This document shows positions 11,771 to 23,229 of a stretch of 64,000 nt of DNA, in pieces. A model generated the notes under the pieces. That model was not told where the DNA came from. It was given only the letters and a program-made list of their open reading frames with translations, and searched no databases. The stretch is from NCBI GenBank assembly GCA_034359265.1, contig CP136890.1, positions 90,607,501 through 90,671,500 on the forward strand, in the 5' to 3' direction. The DNA comes from Canna indica. Lineage: Eukaryota > Streptophyta > Magnoliopsida > Zingiberales > Cannaceae. Made by a program: the position numbers and the translations under genes. The first letter of the stretch is position 1, and each line of letters starts with the position of its first letter.

Positions 11771-11792
11771 GATCATCACATTTTTAGTAGTG

Positions 11793-12030
11793 ACAGATAA
11801 TACCAAATCTGTGCTACGCGGCAAATATATAGGACTAAAAATTTCGAAATAAAATTTATAGGACCAAATCTGTCAACGTATATAAACGACGTTAGTCCAC
11901 ATTGACGAAGAATTAATAGACCGTCACAGATATGATCAAATCTATGCTATAAAATAAATTTATAAGACTAAAAATATATGATCAAATTTGCACTTCTCCC
12001 TTCGTTTCATTATCAAACTTTTTATTTATA
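11793..12030. repeat. right inverted arm matching 4020-4618
   Basis: Read on the minus strand, this carries the same motif order as the left arm (AGATTTGGTCC, ATTTCGAAATTTTTAG, GTGGACTAACGTCGTT, GTGACGGTC). It ends near 12005-12030, where the opposite arm ends near 4020-4040. Confidence 0.55.
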
Positions 12031-14600
12031 ATAATGGGAAGAGTTGACATTCCAATATCCACGTTAGTTAACCTGGGGGTTAATTTCTACCTCTAGAATT
12101 TAGATCCAGCCATAAAGATAAGAGATAATCATGACTAAATAATACATAGATGAAAGAGTGTGATGTATATATAATAAATAAACTTTGACATGACTAGACG
12201 ATTGATGATTATTAAATATAGATTTATTGTTATAATTAATATAGTGATTATAAATAAAATTAATTAATCCATAAAATTGGCTAATGTGCTCTTGAAGGAT
12301 ATGTAAATTAATTAAAAAGTGGCACGAATTCTGTTCAAACTATGTGGAGGAGGGAGCATGTGATTAATTGATTTTGTGTACATAGAAAGTGATATATGTA
12401 ACTTTTCCCAATTAAAAGAAATAGTTTTGAGGAGGAAAAAGAAAGGCAAAACCCAATGAAAGCAACAAGTGTACGGCATTGAGATATCATCGTGATAGCC
12501 CGTAAGTCCGTAACACAGACACAGAGAATTATGTCTGCATCATCGACACCATATATGACTCTAAGGATGAGGTGGTATTTGTTCAGGAATTTTTTAAAAT
12601 CAAAATAATTTTATCAAAATTTTCTCAAATGAGCTAGGACATAAATGCTAAAATTTTTAAATTTGGAATCGAATTTTGATAACACTTTCACTTGAAATTT
12701 TTTAAATTATTAGTGAATGATTTTTATACGATTTTTTTTAAAAAAATTAGAATACATTTTTGTGATTAAATGATCACTTTCAAGAGCTTCGAGTGAAAGT
12801 CTTTAAATATATATTTTTTTGAAATTCTTGAAAAGAAGTCATTTGATCATGAAAATATATTATTTTTTAAAATAAAAATCTTTAATATTTTCGGTCCAAT
12901 TTTTTCTAAGCTCATAAAATCTATTTTTATTATAAATATATATATATATATATATATATAATTGTACTATTTAATTAGATGCACGCATGCACGCAGCTAA
13001 TTTGATTCTCTTATCCTTTGACTTGGTATAAAATCTTTAAAAGCTATGAGAATTGAATTAGAGTACGTTGGGATAAGGCAGCTGCATGCAGCTCACAAGA
13101 CATGAACAAAAAGCTACCAATCCCTTCACGTACATATATTCTTATATGCTATGTATCAAATTCAACCACTTACAATCAAATCTTTGATATATGCTGCATG
13201 CATTAATCCTTATACTTTTTCTTTTTATCTTGGATTTCTCTGTATAGATTAGGATGTTTTTTTATCAATATATAATTAATTAATGCGAATTTAGATCATC
13301 AATACCAAACATTATTATTGCTATTAATAATTAAAATCATACATGCATGCTTACCTCGTTAGAGTAGGAGAGATTTAATTAGAGAAGAAGAGTGCACCTA
13401 GTCGTATTGATGACCATGTGCATGCTTCATTAGATTTTCCTCTTCTACTTTAATTATCAAAGCCTATACATCTTTAGAAAATATGTAAATTAATATGCAA
13501 AAATATGTGCTTCATATTTTTTATCTTGATAGGTAAAATATGCAAAAATATGCGCTTAATAATATGTAAAATATTTTCTACTTTCATCTTGATACGTGCT
13601 TCATTAGATTTTCCTCTTCATTAGATATATTGAAGGTTCGATGATTATTTGCGGGATGCGAATAATTATATGCAAAAAAAAAATGCACACATATATAGAA
13701 TCAGTCTCTATGTACAAATCCCTCAATATAAGGTGTGCATAAATAACTTCAATTTAATTAATAGTGTATATTTTCAATAATGGCTCAACTATTTTTTTTT
13801 TCACAAAATTTTACTTGATACTTCTATAAAAATGACTATAAAATTACTTCTATTATTTTAAAAGTTATTACTTTACAATTCTGTTCCAAGGAATACTAAT
13901 TCTATTTGGATATCCATTTGAAATAAATTAAGAGCATGTTTGCTTCGTATGATAAGGAAGAATAGGATAAAAGATGGATTAATATTCACTGTTTGTTTAG
14001 TGCATGGATTAAAAAAATTGTGAATATAAGAATATAAAATTGATATTATATCCGATGTATATCGTATTAAAAAAAATTATTCTCAATCCAACCTAGCTTA
14101 TTTTTTATCCAATCATATCCTATCATATTCAATGAAGCAAAGATACCATAAATGTATTATAACTTTAAAACACCAAAAGTTACCACCAATTCATTATCTA
14201 AGTTCACTTAGAATCTGATCGAATTCACAAATTTAAATAATATGTGTAAAAACAAATTATATTCCTCAACATATAACTTGGCTAATGACATTGACAAAAA
14301 TAAAGAATTTATTTGTAATAATTTATATATATATATATGATCTTAATTTTAATGATTTTGAGAGTGACTCATGGAATAAGAATAATTTTTTTAAACAGCA
14401 ACAGAAATTCTGAAAAACAATTGTGCAATGCGGTACACATGTTCACAAATAGCATCTTTGACCATTGCCTTTAATTTTCCCATTAACTTTATTGTGTGGT
14501 TTGGACCCTCATTTATGCTTTGATGCAGAACCTGGTTAGTATATATTAGGATTATTTTCAAAAAAGAAAATATTATTTATATATATATATATATATATTC
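12031..14600. other. intergenic, AT-rich, no gene seen
   Basis: Contains TA microsatellites (about 12937-12961, 14320-14337, 14578-14600) and a small duplication in which GTGCTTCATTAGATTTTCC at about 13598 echoes the sequence at about 13424. No open frame resembles a known protein and no RNA gene was recognised. Confidence 0.5.
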
Positions 14601-14688
14601 ACACTACAAATAATGATCAAAATTAGAAAATACGATATATGTTAGTCGTCATATATAGTGTGGATTAAAGTTATCATATATCGCTAGT

Positions 14689-15325
14689 TATTAATGCCAG
14701 CTTAAATATCAGCTCGCAAGTCATCACTTAACTTATTTTAGCTCACTCTGTTTTATTAATTCGTGTACGGTTGTACTAACAACTTCATATATAAACACTG
14801 CTTTGTAATGGTTTCTAATGGGTTAAGGGTGATTTTTACCTTCGAACTATTGAAAATAAGGTAAAAATACTTTAAAATTCTTCTTTGGTTAATTTTTACC
14901 CTTAAACAAACGAAAATTATTGAAAAATATCATCAAACTATTAGAAATGGGTAAAAACACTCTTAAATATTTTTTTGATAAGTTTTTTACTCTTAGACAA
15001 ACAAAAATAATTTAAAAATATCAATATTTTTACCCATGTCTAAAGGTAGAAAGGGTTTTTTCCCTTAGAAATAGGTAAAAGTATTAGTATTTTTTAACTA
15101 TTTTCGTTTGTCTAAGAGTAAAAAATCTATCAAAAAAATAAGTTTAGAGATATTTTTACTCATTTCTAATAGTTCGAGGGTATTTTTGAACTGTTTTCGT
15201 TTGTTTAAGGGTAAAAATCAACCAAAGAAAAGTTTAAGAGTATTTTTACCCCATTTTCAATAGTTCGAGTGCAAAAATCACTCGTTTCTAATTAATCAAC
15301 GAGAATTTTGAGCTTAAACCATTTG
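14689..15325 (+). repeat. 5' LTR of the copia element, split by a MITE
   Basis: Without the MITE and its duplicated target this LTR is about 164 bp, consistent with the 176-bp 3' LTR. Shared landmarks are CAGCTCGCAAGTCATCAC, TTAGCTCACTCTGTTTT and a TATA-like CATATATAA. The inner border is approximate. Confidence 0.72.
14820..15283. mobile_element. Mutator-type foldback MITE
   Basis: A 464-bp element whose two halves (about 14820-15030 and 15065-15283) are long inverted repeats of each other, carrying motifs such as CGAACTATTGAAAAT and GGTTAATTTTTACCC. It is flanked by a perfect 9-bp direct repeat, GTTTCTAAT (14811-14819 and 15284-15292), the target length typical of Mutator-like elements. 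It has no coding capacity. It lies inside the 5' LTR of the copia element and is therefore younger than it. Confidence 0.85.
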
Positions 15326-15403
15326 TTAAGTTCTATTATGGTATCTTCTTCGTTCCCTCCACTTTCTTTCTTAGTGTCTCTTCTCTTCGTTTCCGATTGC
15401 AAA

Positions 15404-16915
15404 TGACTTCCTCTTATGCTACATCTACTTCAGAGCAAGATCGTCCTTCCCATCAGCCCTAGTATGCAACGCCAACGATTAATCCACTTGGTGCTAATTC
15501 ATCTCTTTCTGATCGCATCGACAATCCTTTCTACATCCAGCAGAATGATCATTCGAGATTTCTACTCATCTCTCAACCTCCGTGTAGTGACAACTACAGT
15601 TCTTGGAGGCGATCTATGATGATGGCGTTGAATGCCAAAAACAAGCTCGGCTTTATCGACGACTCGATCCAGAAACCATATCCTTCTTCAGGTGATCTTT
15701 TCAACGCTTGGATAAGATCATATAATCTTGTATAATTGGATCATAAATTCTGTCTCTTAGAGCATCACCTCTAGCATTCTTTATAGATTTGGATTGATCT
15801 TAAAGAGCAATTTCAACAACACAATTTGCCAAGAATCTTTCAAATTAAGAAAGACATCTCCGAGCTTCATCAAGGACAATTATATGTAACTAATTAATTA
15901 CTTCACTAAATTGAGGATTCTTTGGGATGAGTTGTATTCAACCAAGTTGATTTGCACTTGTTCTTGAACACCAAAACGACTACATCATTACATTTCTAAT
16001 AGGACTGAACAATTCATACTCTCACGTATGAGGCCGGATCCTTCTTCTTGATCCACTTTCACCAATCAACAAGGTCTTCTCTATGGTTGTCCAGGAAGAG
16101 AATCAAAGGAATGCTTGATATGTGTCTCCCATTAGTGAAGCTACTACTTTCATGACCAAAGACAGTTCTAAGGCATTTGTATCTTCTTATTCTTCTAATC
16201 AGTCACAGAAGAAGCCTAGTCTTTATCGTACCTACTGCAATACAGTAGGACACACACATGAGAGGTGTTATCAACTTAACAATTTCCCTACTGGTTATAA
16301 ACCAAAAAGAAAGAACTCCAAAAACTCATCCTCTGGTGGATCCAACGCGTCTCCCACCAATCAGTACAGTTTTGCTTCGGATTCCTCTCGAAAGAATGTT
16401 GTTGAATCATTGACTCCTTCTCAATGACAATTACTAATTGTCATGCTCACTAGTAAATTGAATTCCACTGCTCATTCTGATGTTGTCTCCACATCCATTA
16501 ACTCCGCTATGCAAGGTAAAATCTTATCCTACATAAATAGAATTTCTGTTGATATTACTAAGTGCTTGATCATAGACATCGGAGCAACCAAACATGTTTT
16601 TTTTTGCAAAGAGCTCTTTGAGCAATTGGTTCCTATTCCTAATGAATTCATAATTCTTCCTAACGAAACCACTGTAGTCGTGCAATATTCTGGTGATATT
16701 CACATTTCTCCACACATTCTTTTAAAGAATGTTTCATATGTTCGTCAATTTTATTCTAATCTACTCTCAGTCAACATTCTTGGTTTCGATTCTGACTTAA
16801 GCCTCTTGATTTCCAAAGCACAATGTGTTATCTAGGACCTTTGGCAAGTGATTGGGAAGGGTGAACTTCACAAATGATAATGATTTTACCTTTTACAGAT
16901 GTCTTCCAAAGCTTC
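15404..16915 (+). pseudogene. copia gag and protease remnant
   Basis: Reading from the ATG at 15404, the copia gag signature NPFYIQQNDHSRF and YSSWRRSMMMALNAKNKLGF is visible, then IWIDLKEQFQQ and HQGQLY, with several stops between. A zinc knuckle (CNTVGHTHERC, about 16236-16270) has lost its first Cys (Arg instead). A protease-like site reads LIIDIGATKHV (about 16567-16600); the usual D-T/S-G is D-I-G. The frame 16443-16835 then continues toward the gag-pre-integrase region and is cut by the solo LTR insertion at 16927. Confidence 0.75.
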
Positions 16916-17723
16916 TAATCAATCTTTGTCACACCCCAAATCCGGTATGATCGGCCAGGGTACGCCAAACCCGAAGCCTGATCCCAAAACAAATTATACA
17001 TAAATAAGTAATGAACTCAAATATTTTATGACATTTAAAACTTAAAGGAAAATATCAAATTCTAAAACAAACCCAACCACTAATTAAAAAATGTTGAATG
17101 TTTAATTTATTTTCAAAACTTTAAAGTCCCAACAAGGACACCCCAAACTAAGGAAAACGCGAAAACAAAATAATCGAGTCTACATGACTCAACAAAATAA
17201 AAATGACTGGACTCGGTATCTTCCTCTATCACGATATGTCACGAGACCTGCTGCCCTGCCGCCATCAGCCGCACTATTGCACCCCGGTACCTCTCTGATC
17301 TAACTCAAGTGCTGCAACACAACAGCAATGAGGGGTAAGTCCAACTAGGACTTAGTGAGCAGATCAGTCCTCAATCCACCAAATCAATCATCATACATAA
17401 AAAAACACAAATAACAGATATATAACGTAACGGCAACGTCAGGAGAAATCAACAATAATATATCCACTGCTCTATGCATGAAACCAACATCCGTCAACAA
17501 ATATAAAATATCCTTAAAAATGATGGAACAAGCATCAGTAACACATTCACCACTCTACTCATGATAATCACATCCATCAATAAGTATAAACATATCCACA
17601 ACAATAAAGTTAGGATGAATGCAACACCTCAATCATATGCATGCTCCTCGGACCCTTCGATCCTACATAGCCACATAGGATAGGTAGACGGGTGGCCGCC
17701 GAACTACCACCCAGCTCAATATT

Positions 17724-17920
17724 GTCTCTTTGGGGCATGCCCTCCCCTCACCGGCACTGGCTCTTCCAATCCGTCTCTTTGGGGCATACGTTCCCCTCAC
17801 CGGTCGGGTCTCCGGACTGTCTCTTTGGGGTATGATCTCCCCTCACCAGTCGGATTTTCGGAATAAGGCTAACGTTGTCTCTTTGGGGCATACCCTTCCC
17901 TCACCAGCGATGCTTCCAGG
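17724..17920. repeat. minisatellite inside the solo LTR, four copies
   Basis: TCTCTTTGGGGCAT followed by a CCCCTCACC box recurs at 17725, 17774, 17820 and 17880, a spacing of 46-60 bp. Confidence 0.8.
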
Positions 17921-18579
17921 AAATGCAACAAGCACATCACAACACCACATACGTAGGTATATAAGCATAAACAAGATTTGCTATCAATAAGTAATAAAAG
18001 GTATGTCAAGTGCATACCTCATCCTCCACCTCCTCCTACCATACATCACAACCATATATATATAGTGCTCATAAATCATGAATCTCAGCACAATAAACAA
18101 TCATGAAATAAAATTATATCACATCTAATCACTGTAAGAAAGGAAGCGTGTGTATCATGAAAGCAATACAAAAAGAAATTACAACTATAAATCAATGGAC
18201 TGGAACAACATGATAAAATAACTCATCATAGGAATCACCGATCTAGGATAAGATTCATCTCATTAACTACTATATCCATGAATCATCTCATATTGAACCA
18301 TAAAAACATACAAAATATGAATTTTTAACTCGGCACACAAAATTGGACGATGTCCGCCTACTATTTTCAAAATTCGAAGGTATGATGGCAAAATAGACCT
18401 CGCCAATGAATCCAAAACGTCGATTAGGTGAAAATTCATATATAACATGAATATTTTTGCTAACTTTAAGGTCTCAAAATAATTGTTTAGAATAATGGAA
18501 GAAATGCTTTAATTTATTTAATAAATCACTGTTACGAATAAATATAACGGTGCTGCAATTCAAATAAATCCACAATAAA

Positions 18580-19210
18580 ATCTCAGCCTTCTATCTAACA
18601 TAATGTAATCACAGCCTTACATCTAACATAATACAATCACAACCTTACATATATCCTGATGTAATCTCAGTCTTCCATCTATCATGATGCAATCATAGCC
18701 CTACATCTATCCTAATGCAATCTCAGCCTTCCATCTATCATGATGCAATCACAGCCTTACATCTATCCTGATGCAATCCCAATCTTCCATCTATCATGAT
18801 GCAATCCCAACCTTCCATCTATCATGATGCAATCACAACCCTATATATATCTTGATGCAATCTCAACCTTCCATCTATCATGATGCAATCACAATCTTAC
18901 ATCTATCCTGATACAATCTCAGCCTTTCATCTATCATGATGCAATCACAACTCTCTATTTAACATGATGAATCTCAGCCTTACATCTAACCGGATGCAAC
19001 CATGGCCCCTTTATTTAACATGATGCAATCTCAGCCTTACATCTAAGTAGATGCAATCATAGCCCTCCATCTACATGATGCAATCACAACCTTATATCTA
19101 ATCAGATACAATCATAGCCCTCCATCAACACAGGATCAAATCATTGCCCTTCATCTCAATCAATTCAATCCAGCCCTTCATCTCACCCAAATCAATCTCA
19201 GCCCTCCATT
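18580..19210. repeat. long minisatellite inside the solo LTR
   Basis: About twenty diverged units of roughly 30 bp, built on CATCTATCATGATGCAATC plus ACAGCCTTA or TCAGCCTTC, often alternating in pairs of about 60 bp. Confidence 0.85.
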
Positions 19211-20139
19211 TACATCACCTCATCTAGGTTTCATCTACTCATCTTCCTCCTCCCCTCCACACCATCCCACTGTCGCCGCCCTTCCCCGGCCAGCCAGGCC
19301 GTCGGCAACGCTGGCGTCGACACCGACATCGACGCAACCTTGTCGTGCGGCTGCTCGCCAGGCGCCGCTGCCTCCGCGGCGCCTCGCCGGTGCTTGCTGC
19401 CGCCGTGGTGCCTCGCCGGTGCTTGCTGCCGCCGTGGTGCCTCGCCGGGCGCCGCCTCTTGGCGCAGTCGGCGCCGACCGGTAGGCTGCACAGAAAGGGA
19501 CAAAAAAAAGAAAAAGAAAAAGAAAAAGATATTTTATTCCAAAAGGGGTAAACAGCATGGTTTCAATCAAGAAACGACCGATCCGACTTCGGATCCAATA
19601 CAAGAAAATGTGTCAAAAAATCGACGAAAAATCCCAAGACATGACAACAACGACATGAATCAAGAATTGGAAAAAAGAATGTCTAAATCCACTCACTGGA
19701 TAGAGAGAAAACGGAAGGAAAAGACGCGGCTCCTCCTCCTCGGCGGCGCCCTCTCTCTCCTCTCTCCTTTGCCTCAGGTGGCACACAGCTAAAACCCTTG
19801 GCCGCACACCCCAGGGTCTTATTTATAGACACTGGTTGGGTCCAAATGATCAAAATACCCTTACCTAAGCTATCCGACTTAAATAACCCATAACTCACCC
19901 GTTCTAACTCCGATTGCAGATCCGATTGTACCACTAAATTCACCTCGAGACCCTCTATCATCCTAGCATGTTAAATCACAGAGATAAGACAAATAAAATT
20001 TTCTTTAATTTTTCTACATTAAATGCTTACTCGGGTCTAATCCCGAAGCTTCCCATCAATCCGTGCTAACTATGGCCCACGATCCCCTGCTCAAGAATAA
20101 AATATTATTATTAAGATTTTGGATTATTACAATCTTCAA

Positions 20140-21597
20140 ATTGTTCTTTCCTTCAAATGTTGTCAATGTTGTTCATTCTTCTGTGCATTGGCATAATAAA
20201 CTTGGACATCTAATTGATGTTGTTTTGTACTCTTTAAAAGATGTAATTTCAATTTCTTCGTCTAATAAAAATTTTACTTGTTCAATGTGTCCATTGGCCA
20301 AACAAAAACATTTACCTTTTTCCAATCACAACAATCTTGCCACTGCTTTTGATTTGATTTATTGTGATATTTGGGGTCCATATATCACCATTCTACTTAC
20401 AACATGCATCAATATTTTGTTACACTAGTTGATGATTGTTCTAGAAATGTCTAGACTTATCTCATTCAACACAAGTCTCAAGTGTCAACCATTGTTTCTG
20501 CTTTCATCAGCATGGTTAGAACACAATTTTCAAAAGATATCAATCTTTTGTTCAGACAAATGCTAAAGAATTGAAATTTTAGGAATTCTTTAAAAGATTG
20601 GGTATTATTCACCTCAATAGAATTCAGTGGTTGAAAGGAAGCATCAACACTTGCTATGTTAGCATCACCATCAATAGGTTACCATCACCATCTTCAACGG
20701 TTCTTTAAACTCAAGGACCTTGGACCTCTACGCTACTTTATTGATTTTGAAATAATAGCTCGTTCCCCCGAAAGAATTTTTGTCTCTCATAGACACTATA
20801 TGCTCTTTAACTTCTTGAAGACATAGTACACTTGCTTCTAAGCCATCTCTACTTATAATGGTTCCTTCTTCAAAACTTCAAGCTAAGTCCGGTGAATTAC
20901 TTATTGATCCTTCAAATTAGAGAAGACTTATAGGTAGATTACTCTATCTATGTCACACAAAACTTGATATTGTTAATTTACATAGTTCACACTCTTAGCC
21001 AGTTTGTTTCAAAACCTCACCACAACCTCATCTCAAGGCTGCTCGTCATTTGTTGGGTTACTTGATATAATCTCCTGGTCTTGGACTATTTGTCCCATCA
21101 GATTCCAAGTTAACACTTTATGCTTTTGTTGATTCTGACTATAGTGCTTGTCAAGATACTAGAAGGTCTCTTTCTAGTTATTACACATTCTTGGGTGATT
21201 TTATCCTTTTGTGGAAATCCAAGAAACAACATATTGTTAGTCGCTCGCAGAATACAGAGCCATGGCTTTTGCCACTAGTGAACTAGTATGGATTGTTGCT
21301 CTCTTATCATCCTTCAAGGTGAACATCAAACAAGCAGTTCTATACTGTGGCAATGAAGTTATTCTACACGTACATAGCTAGCAATCCAATCGTCCACGAA
21401 AGGACCAAACACATCGAGGTGGACTGTCATTTTGTTTGGGACAAAGTTAAAGATGGTTTCTTAAATAATTTTCATGTTCGGTCTTCCAATCAACTAACTG
21501 ACATCTTCACCAAAGCTCTTTACTCACCATCATTTTGTTCTTTCATCGACAAGATGGGTCCGCTCAACATCCATGCAGCTCCATCTCGAGGAGGGGG
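20140..21597 (+). pseudogene. copia pol remnant (integrase, RT and RNase H pieces)
   Basis: Downstream of the solo LTR, the frame to 20428 shows the gag-pre-integrase and integrase start (HWHNKLGHLIDVVLYSL, FTCSMCPLAKQKHLPF, FDLIYCDIWGPY). After about 20500 most of the integrase core and the 5' half of reverse transcriptase are missing. A C-terminal RT/RNase H stretch follows in broken frames (DLGPLRYF near 20720, AEYRAMAFATSELVW near 21247-21290, RSSNQLTDIFTKAL near 21479). Frequent stops rule out activity. Confidence 0.75.
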
Positions 21598-21773
21598 TAT
21601 TAATGCTAGCTCAGATGCCAGCTCGCAAGTCATCACTTAACTTGTTTTAGCTCACTCTGTTTTTATTTGTTTTCATTCGTTCGTGTACTATTGTACTAAC
21701 AGCTTCATATATAACCATTTGTCAAGCTCGGTTACTAATCACATCATAAAAATGATTAAAATTCATTCTAACA
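21598..21773 (+). repeat. 3' LTR of the copia element
   Basis: Starts TATTAATGCTAGC after the purine tract and ends near TTCTAACA. It is clearly diverged from the 5' LTR, which points to an old insertion. Confidence 0.72.
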
Positions 21774-21778
21774 AATTA

Positions 21779-22306
21779 GTTAGCTCCAATATCTGGCCGT
21801 CGGCTTCCTCCGGCACGGGTTCGCTCAGGCACTCCTCTGCGCTCGGTCTCTGCTTCGACCAATCAAATGTTGGCGGAGAGAGAGAGAGAGAGAATCCCTC
21901 TGTAAAACCCCACCGTCTTCTTGATTCCGGACATCTCCTTCTCGGAACCCAATTAGAGATGCATCCCTTCTCCTTGGGTCGTCGGTCGCCGCAGTTGGTT
22001 AGCTCCAATATCTGGTCATCGGCTTCCCCCGGCACGGGTTCGCTCAGGCGCTCCTCTGCGCCTGGTCTCTGCTTTGACCAATCGAATGTTGGCGGAGAGA
22101 GAGACAATCCCTCTGCAAAACCCCACCGTCTTCTTGATCCTGGACATCTCCTTTTCGGAACCCAATTAGAGATGCATCCGTTCTCGTCGGGTCGTCTGTC
22201 GCCACAGTTGGTTTGCTCCAAATATTGCTGGTCGTCGGCTTCCTCCGGCACGGGTTCGCTCAGGCGCTCTCTGCGTTCGGTCTCTGCTTCGACCAATGGA
22301 ATGCTG
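21779..22306 (+). repeat. triplicated 213-219 bp leader segment of the kinase gene
   Basis: Units start at 21779, 21998 and 22211 with GTTAGCTCCAATATCTGG or a close variant. Each carries CGGCACGGGTTCGCTCAGGC and GACCAATCGAATGTTGGCGG; the third is partial and runs into the first kinase exon. Open frames exist on both strands (236-codon plus frame, 177-codon minus frame), but their repetition and lack of similarity make coding unlikely. The copia element inserted at or next to the left edge of unit 1. Confidence 0.72.
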
Positions 22307-22326
22307 GCGGTGCTGCAAGCGTGGGT

Positions 22327-22741
22327 ATGGACGAGGGCCAGAGAGCTTAGTCGTCCTATGTATCTCTGGGCTCCGGCAACAGTTGGATGACTACGAACCC
22401 ACCGGTAAGTCTCTTGCTAATTCCATCGAAGGAAAATATATCCTTTTTTGCTCTGTTTTTTTTTTTTATTTACATTGATTATGGTGGTAAAAGCAATAGT
22501 GATCATATATGGATCATGCATGATTATTGTGTTTGCAGGTAGATCAAGAAAGTGCAATGATAAATAAATTTGACAGATGGCAGCAGAAAACCAATCCTTA
22601 TATTAAGTACTCTGGAATTTTAATGCCTAAGCGCTTCCTTACCGAGCCTTCAATTGGCGTCCTCAACGATGGTCATGACAATGAGCATTCACATCTCATT
22701 TTGTACGTGAATCTTATACTCTATTCTGGCTCTAAACAAAG
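22327..22741 (+). pseudogene. N-terminal exons of a YAK1-like DYRK kinase, broken
   Basis: A candidate first exon (ATG at 22327, MDEGQRA then TAG at 22348-22350) ends at a strong donor, ACCG|GTAAGT (22404/22405). The second exon (22539-22741, acceptor TTTGCAG, donor AAAG|GTTAG) encodes PYIKYSGILMPKRFL, TEPSIGVLNDGHDN and LILYVNLILYSG. I recognise this as the conserved segment just before the kinase domain of plant YAK1 (NPKRFLT..GVLNDG..N..LILYVNL). The next exons, the glycine-rich loop and catalytic Lys of the N-lobe, are not found before the transposon block. The C-lobe exons lie at 36471-38270 on the same strand. YAK1 is a dual-specificity kinase in growth and stress (TOR/ABA-linked) signalling. 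Confidence 0.68.
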
Positions 22742-22871
22742 GTTAGTTCTTTCAACTCTTAACATCAACTATATCCTCTTTGTATAACTCTATCTTCAAA
22801 TGCTGCAAACACACTTGCTGCAATTACAAAGATTTATATTTTGCAGCCTGCATTTGTAGGCTGCAAAATTG

Positions 22872-22970
22872 GCTTGATTGACCAAATGTTTCTTCTCCGT
22901 GCTTCTCACCAAAAAGAAGCTTGATTGACCTAATGTTGCTTCTCTGTGCTTCTCACTGAAAAGAAGCTTG
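22872..22970. repeat. 47-bp tandem duplication
   Basis: GCTTGATTGACC...CTTCTCAC...AAAGAA occurs at 22872-22918 and again at 22919-22965. Confidence 0.75.
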
Positions 22971-22975
22971 CTGGG

Positions 22976-23225
22976 GGGCTACATGGTACAACAAGTTCTT
23001 GATTGGTGATATTGTTTCATGGCCTATCTACTCAGTCATCATTGCTTACAACTTTGGCCAAAAAACATAAGTTGTAATCTTAAGTGGATGGACTGAGCTA
23101 GAGCTAGATGAGGCTGACAGGATGCTCAACTTGGAATTTGAGAAGCCATTGATGATATCTTGAAGGTTATTCCTCCTGAAAGGACATATCTGTTTTCAGC
23201 TACTATGACTAAAAATGTTGTTAAA
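22976..23225 (+). pseudogene. DEAD-box RNA helicase fragment (RRP3/DDX47-like)
   Basis: Motif II reads LDEADRMLNLEFEK (23104-23145). After a frameshift, DDILKVIPPERTYLFSATMTKNV-like sequence carries motif III (SAT). This stretch resembles plant RH10/DDX47 (rRNA processing) helicases. Upstream, MVQQV (22985-22999) and TTLAKK (about 23052-23070) match the segment before motif Ib in scrambled form. There is no start, no C-terminal helicase domain and several breaks. It is a captured or duplicated gene fragment. Confidence 0.7.
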
Positions 23226-23229
23226 GGCG

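Larger units (their letters stand above)
4619..11792 (-). mobile_element. CACTA (En/Spm) DNA transposon, decayed autonomous type
   Basis: The left end begins CACTACTGGAAT and the right end, read inward on the minus strand, begins CACTACTAAAAATG, giving the CACTA termini of a 7,174-bp element. Both ends carry many copies of a subterminal motif related to GCAACGGC/GCCGTTGCT, as expected for transposase binding sites. Inside lie a TNP2-like transposase (6855-10336) and a TNP1-like gene (about 5250-6779), both on the minus strand. The 3-bp flanks differ (GCG left, ACA right), so no target duplication survives. Both genes carry several stops and frameshifts, so the element should be inactive on its own. 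Confidence 0.88.
16927..20132 (+). mobile_element. solo LTR of a long-LTR gypsy-type element (3.2 kb)
   Basis: The 3,206-bp insertion begins TGTCACACCCCAAATCC and ends GGATTATTACA, with TG...CA termini. It is flanked by a perfect 5-bp target duplication, ATCTT (16922-16926 and 20133-20137). No retroviral-type coding domain occurs inside. The TGTCACACCCC start is common in long LTRs of plant Ty3-gypsy (Tekay/Del-like) elements, so a solo LTR left by LTR-LTR recombination is the best reading. It contains two minisatellites, a GC-rich stretch (about 19240-19490) and a TATA-like TTATTTATAG (about 19819). It interrupts the copia pol region. Confidence 0.82.
14689..21773 (+). mobile_element. Ty1-copia retrotransposon, decayed, carrying two younger insertions
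   Basis: Two diverged LTR copies (14689-15325 and 21598-21773) bracket gag and pol remnants in copia order: gag, zinc knuckle, protease-like site, integrase, reverse transcriptase and RNase H end. Both LTRs start TATTAATGC, probably a mutated TGTTAATGC. A primer-binding-site-like TGGTATC lies at about 15340, and a purine tract (GAGGAGGGGG) precedes the 3' LTR. The element holds a MITE in its 5' LTR and a 3.2 kb solo LTR in pol. Pol is full of stops. No target duplication is clear. Confidence 0.85.

Noticed and set aside
18580..19210. Regular short repeats resembling a CRISPR array
   Set aside because: Units are diverged, spacers are repeats themselves, there are no cas genes and the DNA is plant; this is a minisatellite within an LTR.
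21763..22296. 177-codon open frame on the minus strand
   Set aside because: It arises from the triplicated leader segment, shows no known domain and mirrors an equally long plus-strand frame.
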